The position numbers and the translations under genes are program-made. The notes beneath the pieces are model-generated. The model searched no databases. It was not told the origin of the DNA and was given only the letters and a program-made list of their open reading frames with translations. 64,000 nt of DNA, from contig CAVPHF010000028.1 in the NCBI GenBank assembly GCA_963704155.1, positions 186,001-250,000 of the forward strand, in the 5' to 3' direction. Source of the DNA: Thiohalocapsa sp963704155. GTDB taxonomy: Bacteria > Pseudomonadota > Gammaproteobacteria > Chromatiales > Chromatiaceae. Shown piece by piece: positions 59,447-64,000 of this stretch (the first letter of the stretch is position 1; every line of letters begins with the position of its first letter).

Positions 59447-60972
59447 GGCACTGACGGCTCCGCGGCATTGCCGAGCACGGCGGCGATATACGCGGCCGGG
59501 TCGAGCAGCTGCGCGGCCGTGGCCGCGGTAAAGCTATAGATTGGTCCGGCATAGACCATCAGCACGACACTTGCCCCGGCGAGCGCGATGACGGGTATCA
59601 GATCGGCCATGTTCGGCAGCGTCGCATTGCCAGCCCTTGGATCGGTCTTGAAAAACAGCGTGCTGCCGGCGCGCACCAGGGCGACCAAGGTAAGCAGACT
59701 GGTGACCAGGACCACGCCATAGATCAAGGGCATCCATGGGCTGCCCAGGGCCGCCTTAAGCACCATCAGCTTGCCGAGGAATCCCGACAACGGAGGCAGA
59801 CCGGCAACCGCCACCGTCAGCACCAAGAACAGCCCGCCAAGCAGATTCGCCGCCGGCAACTGCGGTCCGGCCACCAGCCGGTCGCGATAGATGCCGCGGG
59901 TGTTTGAGACATTATCGGTCAGCAGGAACAGTGCCGCCGCCACCAGCGTCGAGTGCAGCATATAGAATAGCCCCGCGGTCAGCGCCGCACCGCCGCCGAT
60001 ACCGAAGGCAGTCAACAGCGTACCGGCCGAGACCACGACCAAGTGCGCCGCAACCAGCGACAGGCGTCGGCCCGCCAGCACGCCGATACTGCCGACGACG
60101 ATGGTCACCAGCCCCAGAATCAGCAGCCAGGGCTGCACCAAACCGGCAAGTGCACCCGCCTCGGGTCCGAAGATCAAGGTGTAGATACGCGCGATGGAAT
60201 AGGCGCCGACCTTGGTCATGATGGCGAAGATGGCGGCAGACGCTGGGCCGGCCGCGGCGTAGGCACCCGGCAGCCACAGATGCAGCGGCGCCAGCGCGGC
60301 CTTGAGCGCGAACACCAGACAGAGCAGCAGGCCGGCGGCACGCACCAACTCCAGATCGGCCGCGGGCAGCGCGGCCACGCGCAGAGACAGGTCCGCCATG
60401 TTCAGCGTGCCGAGGACGCCATACAGGGTGCCGACCGCGAACAGGAACAGGCTCGACCCAACCAGGTTGACGATCACATAGTGCAGCCCGGCGCGGCTGC
60501 GCTCGGCACCATGGCCGTGCAGCAGCAGCCCATAGGAGGCGATCAGCAAGACCTCGAAGAAGACGAACAGGTTGAACAGATCACCGGTCAGGAAGGCGCC
60601 GTTCAGCCCTAGCAGCTGAAACTGGAACAGGACATGGAACTGCCGGCCGCTGCGATCGCTGCCTTGCACCGCGTGCAGCATCGTGAACAGCGCCAACAAC
60701 GAGGTCAAAAACACCATGGCCGCTGAGAGGCGGTCCGCCACCAGCACGATGCCGAATGGCGCCGGCCAGTTTCCGGCCTCGTAGACCAGGATATCGCCGT
60801 TCCAGACCATCAGCAGCAGGAACAGCGAGACACCGAACAGCGCCTGGATCGCGATCATGCTGACGGTGCGGCGCTGGGGAGTGGCGCTGCCGCCGAGCAG
60901 CACCAAAAGGATGCCGCCGATCAGCGGCACCAGCAGCGGGGCAATGACGGCATGCTGCAGCAGCACGTTCAT
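59443..60972 (-). CDS. mrpD: multi-subunit Na+/H+ antiporter subunit D
   Basis: A 509-residue NuoN/NuoM-like antiporter core subunit with about 14 helices. HVLFQFQLLGLNGAFLTGDLFNLFVFFEVLLIASYGLL includes the conserved Glu in helix 5, LALKAALAPLHLWLPGAYAAA carries the essential Lys in helix 7, and KVGAYSIARIYTLIF follows. It is homologous to complex I proton channels. Overlaps mrpC and mrpE by 4 bp each. Confidence 0.95.
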   Translation of the reverse strand: MNVLLQHAVIAPLLVPLIGGILLVLLGGSATPQRRTVSMIAIQALFGVSLFLLLMVWNGDILVYEAGNWPAPFGIVLVADRLSAAMVFLTSLLALFTMLHAVQGSDRSGRQFHVLFQFQLLGLNGAFLTGDLFNLFVFFEVLLIASYGLLLHGHGAERSRAGLHYVIVNLVGSSLFLFAVGTLYGVLGTLNMADLSLRVAALPAADLELVRAAGLLLCLVFALKAALAPLHLWLPGAYAAAGPASAAIFAIMTKVGAYSIARIYTLIFGPEAGALAGLVQPWLLILGLVTIVVGSIGVLAGRRLSLVAAHLVVVSAGTLLTAFGIGGGAALTAGLFYMLHSTLVAAALFLLTDNVSNTRGIYRDRLVAGPQLPAANLLGGLFLVLTVAVAGLPPLSGFLGKLMVLKAALGSPWMPLIYGVVLVTSLLTLVALVRAGSTLFFKTDPRAGNATLPNMADLIPVIALAGASVVLMVYAGPIYSFTAATAAQLLDPAAYIAAVLGNAAEPSVP

Positions 60973-61295
60973 TGTTTGCTGCCATCCACATGGTCATTGC
61001 CGAGATCGGCACGGGCGCGCAGCGCCAACACGACCACGAAGGCGGTCATGCCGAAGCCGATGACGATGGCCGTGAGCACCAACGCCTGTGGCAACGGGTC
61101 GGCATAGAGGGTGCGGCCCGGCGCGATGATGGCCGGCGCACCTATGGTGATGCGGCCCATGGCGAACAGGAACAAATTGACCGCGTAGGACAACAGGGTC
61201 AGCCCGAGTACGACCGGAAAGGTGCGCGCGCGCAGCACCAGATAGACACCACAGCTGGTCATGACACCAACGGCGATCGCGAGCAGAGCTTCCAT
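60969..61295 (-). CDS. mrpC: multi-subunit Na+/H+ antiporter subunit C
   Basis: A 108-residue NuoK-like three-helix protein (about 3-20, 28-49, 72-93). Conserved GLTLLSYAVNLFLFAMGRI and DPLPQALVLTAIVIGFGMTAF blocks identify it. It overlaps the mrpAB stop by 1 bp and mrpD by 4 bp. Confidence 0.94.
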   Translation of the reverse strand: MEALLAIAVGVMTSCGVYLVLRARTFPVVLGLTLLSYAVNLFLFAMGRITIGAPAIIAPGRTLYADPLPQALVLTAIVIGFGMTAFVVVLALRARADLGNDHVDGSKQ

Positions 61296-64000
61296 CAGCG
61301 CCGGGCCTCTTTGTTCACTGGCGTCTTCACCTGCTTGTGGAGGGGGCGCGCTCGGTCTAGGGCGTCCAGCTCGCCGAGCCGGACCAGGATGACCAGCGTA
61401 ATGCCAACCACGACCATCAGCACCCCGAGATCGAACAGCATCGCGGACGCCAGCTCCAGATCACCAATCAGCGGTAGATGGAAATGGCCATGGGTAGAGG
61501 TCAGGAACGGATAGCCGAAGTACCAGCTCGCCAGACCGGTCAGGGTCGCGAGCGCCAGACCGATACCGATCAGCGGATGCAGCTGCCCGGAGATGCGTGG
61601 CCGCGTCCAGGCGATGCCATTCGCCAGATATTGCATCACCAGTGCCACCGCCGTGATCAGACCGGCGATGAAGCCGCCGCCCGGAAGATTGTGTCCGCGC
61701 AGCAGAACGAATACCGCCACCAAGAGCGCCAACGGCAGCAGTAGCCGCGAGAAGGTCGAGAGAATCAGCGGGTGGGCGTCCCAGCTCCAAGGCCTGCCGT
61801 CCTGGTCCTGCGGCGGCGCGCGCAGCTTGAGGCCGTCGAGCATCATATAGATGCCGATGGCGGCGATGGCGAGCACGGTGATCTCACCGAGGGTATCGAA
61901 ACCGCGGAAGTCGACCAGGATGACATTGACGACATTGGTGCCGCCGCCGCCCGGCACGCTGTTGTCGATGAACCAGCCGGAGATGCTGTCGTAGGGACGG
62001 ATCAGCACCGCCCAGGTGAGACCCGCGCTCAACGCGCCGGCCGCCAGGGCCAGCAGCAGGTCACGGCCGCGCCGCAGCAGGGACGACTCCTTCGGCGTGG
62101 TGTCGGGCAGAAAGAACAGTGCCAGCAGCAGCAGCACGATGGTGACCATTTCCACCGACAACTGCGTCAGCGCCAGATCCGGCGCCGACAGCTTGACGAA
62201 GGCCAAGGCTACAATCAGCCCGACCACGCTCAGCATCACCAACGCCGTCCAACGCTGCCGGTGCAGCACGGCGGTACCGACGGCACCAGCCACCAGGCAC
62301 AGCGTCGCGGTCAGGGCGACCGGGTCGAGCGGCGTCAACGCCACCGCGCCGCGCAGATCGATTCCCCAGAGGCCGAACAGGGTCACCGCCGCCGCCGCGC
62401 TCAAGGTGACCGCCAGCATGCGCTGCAACGAAGGGCGGTGCAGCAGCCGATCCAACCAACCGGCCACGGCCAGCAGACCGGCCTCGAGCACGATGAAGGC
62501 GCGGCGGGCATCAAGCCGGCCCAGCAGTCGATCGTGCAGCCGGAACAGAGGCCGACGGATCAGATAGATGCCGACGCCGCTTGCCAGGGCCAGCGCGCTC
62601 ATGCCCAAGGCCGGCGTGAAGCCGTGCCAGACCTTGAGGCTGTAGTAAGGCAACGGGCCTTGCAAGGTCGCGCCCGCGGCCACCGCTAGCAGCGGCCCAA
62701 AGGTCAGGCCAGGAAAGATGCCGACCGCGACACAGATGACCACCAGCACCTCGACCGGCACCTTCATCCAGCGCGTCGGCTCATGCGGCGTGCGCGGCAA
62801 GTCGGTCGGCGTGCCGTTGAAGAACACGTCATGGATGAACCGCAGCGAGTAGGCGACCGCGAATGCGCCGGCGATGGTCGCGACGATGGGCAAGACCAGA
62901 TTGCTGTCCGCCACCTGCGCCATGTAGACCGTCTTTTCGAAGAACATCTCCTTGGACAGGAAACCGTTAAGCAGCGGCACCCCGGCCATAGCGGCGGCCG
63001 CGACCATGGCGAGCAGGCCGGTGTAGGGCATGAACTTCCATAGACCCGCCAGCCGGCGCATGTCGCGCGTGCCCGCCTCGTGGTCGATGATGCCGGCCGC
63101 CATGAACAACGACGCCTTGAAGGTCGCGTGGTTCATGATATGGAAGACGCCGGCGACGGCGGCCAGCGGCGTACCGATGCCGAACAGCAAGGTGATCAGA
63201 CCAAGATGGCTGATGGTGGAATAGGCCAACAGCCCCTTGAGGTCATGCTTGAACAGGGCCGTGTAGGCGCCGAACAGCATGGTCGCCAGACCGACCGGAG
63301 CGACGATCCAGGTCCAGAGCGCCGAATCCGACAGCGCCGGAAACAGCCGCGCGAGCAGAAACACGCCGGCCTTGACCATGGTCGCCGAATGCAGATACGC
63401 GCTCACCGGGGTCGGCGCGGACATCGCATGCGGCAGCCAGAAATGAAATGGGAACTGCGCCGACTTGGTGAAGACGCCGAGCAGAATCAGCACCAGCGTC
63501 GGCGCATAGAGCGGCGACTGACGAATCAGATCGCCGGAGGCCAGAATCACGCTTAGCTCATAGCTGCCGGTGATCTCGCCGAGCAGCAGGATGCCGCCGA
63601 GCAGCGCCAGACCGCCGCCGCCGGTGATGGCGAGCGCCATCCGCGCGCCTTGACGTGCCTCGCCCAGATGTCGCCAGTAGCTGATGAGTAGGAAGGAGCT
63701 GATGCTGGTGAGCTCCCAGAACATCAGCATCTGCAGCAGATTCTCGGACATCACCAGCCCGAGCATCGCGCCCATGAACAACAGCAGATAGGCGTAGAAG
63801 CGGCCCATCGGGTCCCGCTCCGCCAAGTAATAGCGGGCGTACAGGATCACCAGCAGGCCGATGCCGAGGATCATCAGCACGAACAGCAGCGACAGCCCAT
63901 CGAGGCGCAACGCGAGCGCAAGCCCCAGTGCCGGAACCCAGTCCATGCGCCAGAAAAAGACCTCGCCTTGCATGACGCCGAGGGCGGGCATCAGCAACAG
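61295..64000 (-). CDS. mrpAB: fused Na+/H+ antiporter subunits A and B (N-terminus beyond the window)
   Basis: At least 902 codons; the gene is cut by the right edge. The A part is NuoL-like: FLLISYWRHLGEARQGARMAL, KSAQFPFHFWLPHAMSAPTPVSAYLHSATMVKAGVFLLARL (helix 7-8 core with the essential Lys and His), and NHATFKASLFMAAGIIDHEAGTRD. The C-terminal 240 residues contain the MrpB domain, with LRGHNLPGGGFIAGLITA. This A-B fusion is the pha/sha type of Mrp found in proteobacteria. It extrudes Na+ in exchange for protons. Confidence 0.95.
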   Translation of the reverse strand: MLLMPALGVMQGEVFFWRMDWVPALGLALALRLDGLSLLFVLMILGIGLLVILYARYYLAERDPMGRFYAYLLLFMGAMLGLVMSENLLQMLMFWELTSISSFLLISYWRHLGEARQGARMALAITGGGGLALLGGILLLGEITGSYELSVILASGDLIRQSPLYAPTLVLILLGVFTKSAQFPFHFWLPHAMSAPTPVSAYLHSATMVKAGVFLLARLFPALSDSALWTWIVAPVGLATMLFGAYTALFKHDLKGLLAYSTISHLGLITLLFGIGTPLAAVAGVFHIMNHATFKASLFMAAGIIDHEAGTRDMRRLAGLWKFMPYTGLLAMVAAAAMAGVPLLNGFLSKEMFFEKTVYMAQVADSNLVLPIVATIAGAFAVAYSLRFIHDVFFNGTPTDLPRTPHEPTRWMKVPVEVLVVICVAVGIFPGLTFGPLLAVAAGATLQGPLPYYSLKVWHGFTPALGMSALALASGVGIYLIRRPLFRLHDRLLGRLDARRAFIVLEAGLLAVAGWLDRLLHRPSLQRMLAVTLSAAAAVTLFGLWGIDLRGAVALTPLDPVALTATLCLVAGAVGTAVLHRQRWTALVMLSVVGLIVALAFVKLSAPDLALTQLSVEMVTIVLLLLALFFLPDTTPKESSLLRRGRDLLLALAAGALSAGLTWAVLIRPYDSISGWFIDNSVPGGGGTNVVNVILVDFRGFDTLGEITVLAIAAIGIYMMLDGLKLRAPPQDQDGRPWSWDAHPLILSTFSRLLLPLALLVAVFVLLRGHNLPGGGFIAGLITAVALVMQYLANGIAWTRPRISGQLHPLIGIGLALATLTGLASWYFGYPFLTSTHGHFHLPLIGDLELASAMLFDLGVLMVVVGITLVILVRLGELDALDRARPLHKQVKTPVNKEARR

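Noticed and set aside
1..64000. Mobile elements, CRISPR arrays, prophage genes or rRNA genes
   Set aside because: No transposase or integrase motifs, spaced direct repeats, phage modules or rRNA sequence were recognised in any part of the window.

Overview
The window is GC-rich DNA that best fits an anoxygenic phototrophic purple sulfur bacterium of the Gammaproteobacteria (Chromatiaceae-like). The evidence is a reaction-centre operon with a tetraheme PufC, three light-harvesting beta/alpha gene pairs in the order pufB1A1-LMC-B2A2-B3A3, bacteriochlorophyll a genes bchCXYZ, spirilloxanthin-type carotenoid genes crtC/D/E/F, and typical gammaproteobacterial housekeeping genes. The genus cannot be fixed from the sequence alone. 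No IS element, integrase, CRISPR array, rRNA or prophage gene was seen.

Layout. 1-17.5 kb: mixed envelope and housekeeping genes (start of a Gfo/Idh/MocA oxidoreductase, an orphan RND pump, DUF393 and MOSC proteins, a DUF6279 lipoprotein, a DUF3530 hydrolase, a YdcF protein, lipoyl synthase, an SNase-like protein, MsrB), then an overlapping trio of class V aminotransferase, cysteine-less SCO-like protein and phosphatidylserine decarboxylase, an Ala/Glu/Pro-rich membrane protein, a coiled-coil protein and an AI-2E family permease. 17.5-21.8 kb: suf Fe-S assembly genes (sufB, C, D, T; no sufS). 22.2-23.3 kb: a ferric-iron binding protein gene with a one-base frameshift, preceded by a Fur-box-like palindrome and followed by a strong bidirectional terminator.

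23.5-38.3 kb: part of the photosynthesis gene cluster. On the minus strand crtE-crtF-bchC-bchX-bchY-bchZ-pufB1A1LMC-pufB2A2-pufB3A3 run in one direction over about 12 kb, the classic superoperon arrangement. crtD and crtC diverge on the plus strand. PpsR/CrtJ-type TGT-N12-ACA palindromes lie in both control regions: a pair 8 bp apart before bchC, and one perfect site in the crtE/crtD gap that ends a run of three TGTCAT elements spaced exactly 13 bp. Together these genes supply geranylgeranyl diphosphate, late spirilloxanthin-series steps, the chlorophyllide-to-bacteriochlorophyllide reduction, LH1 and the reaction centre. The suf genes next door may supply Fe-S clusters for BchX/Y/Z. Other bch genes and crtB/crtI must lie elsewhere, so the cluster is split or continues outside the window.

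38.5-58 kb: general genes (zinc ribbon and J-domain membrane proteins, a VWA protein, a DUF533 protein, a hydrolase-OsmC fusion, a tRNA-Ala/tRNA-Glu unit with clear promoter and terminator, htpX, a PrsT-like TPR protein, uvrA, a metallophosphoesterase, a SirB1-like protein, CysZ-like, a large SNF2 helicase with two SWIM-type clusters, a DsrE protein). 58.2-64 kb: a multi-subunit Na+/H+ antiporter operon mrp(AB)CDEFG whose fused AB gene runs off the right end; such systems fit a marine, saline or alkaline habitat (inference).

No wholly new system was found. The least ordinary points are the crtD/crtC junction, where crtC has no usable start codon; the 18-bp repeat across the bchX/bchY junction; the long Ala/Pro tail on PufC; the 13-bp-phased TGTCAT elements; and the SNF2 protein architecture.
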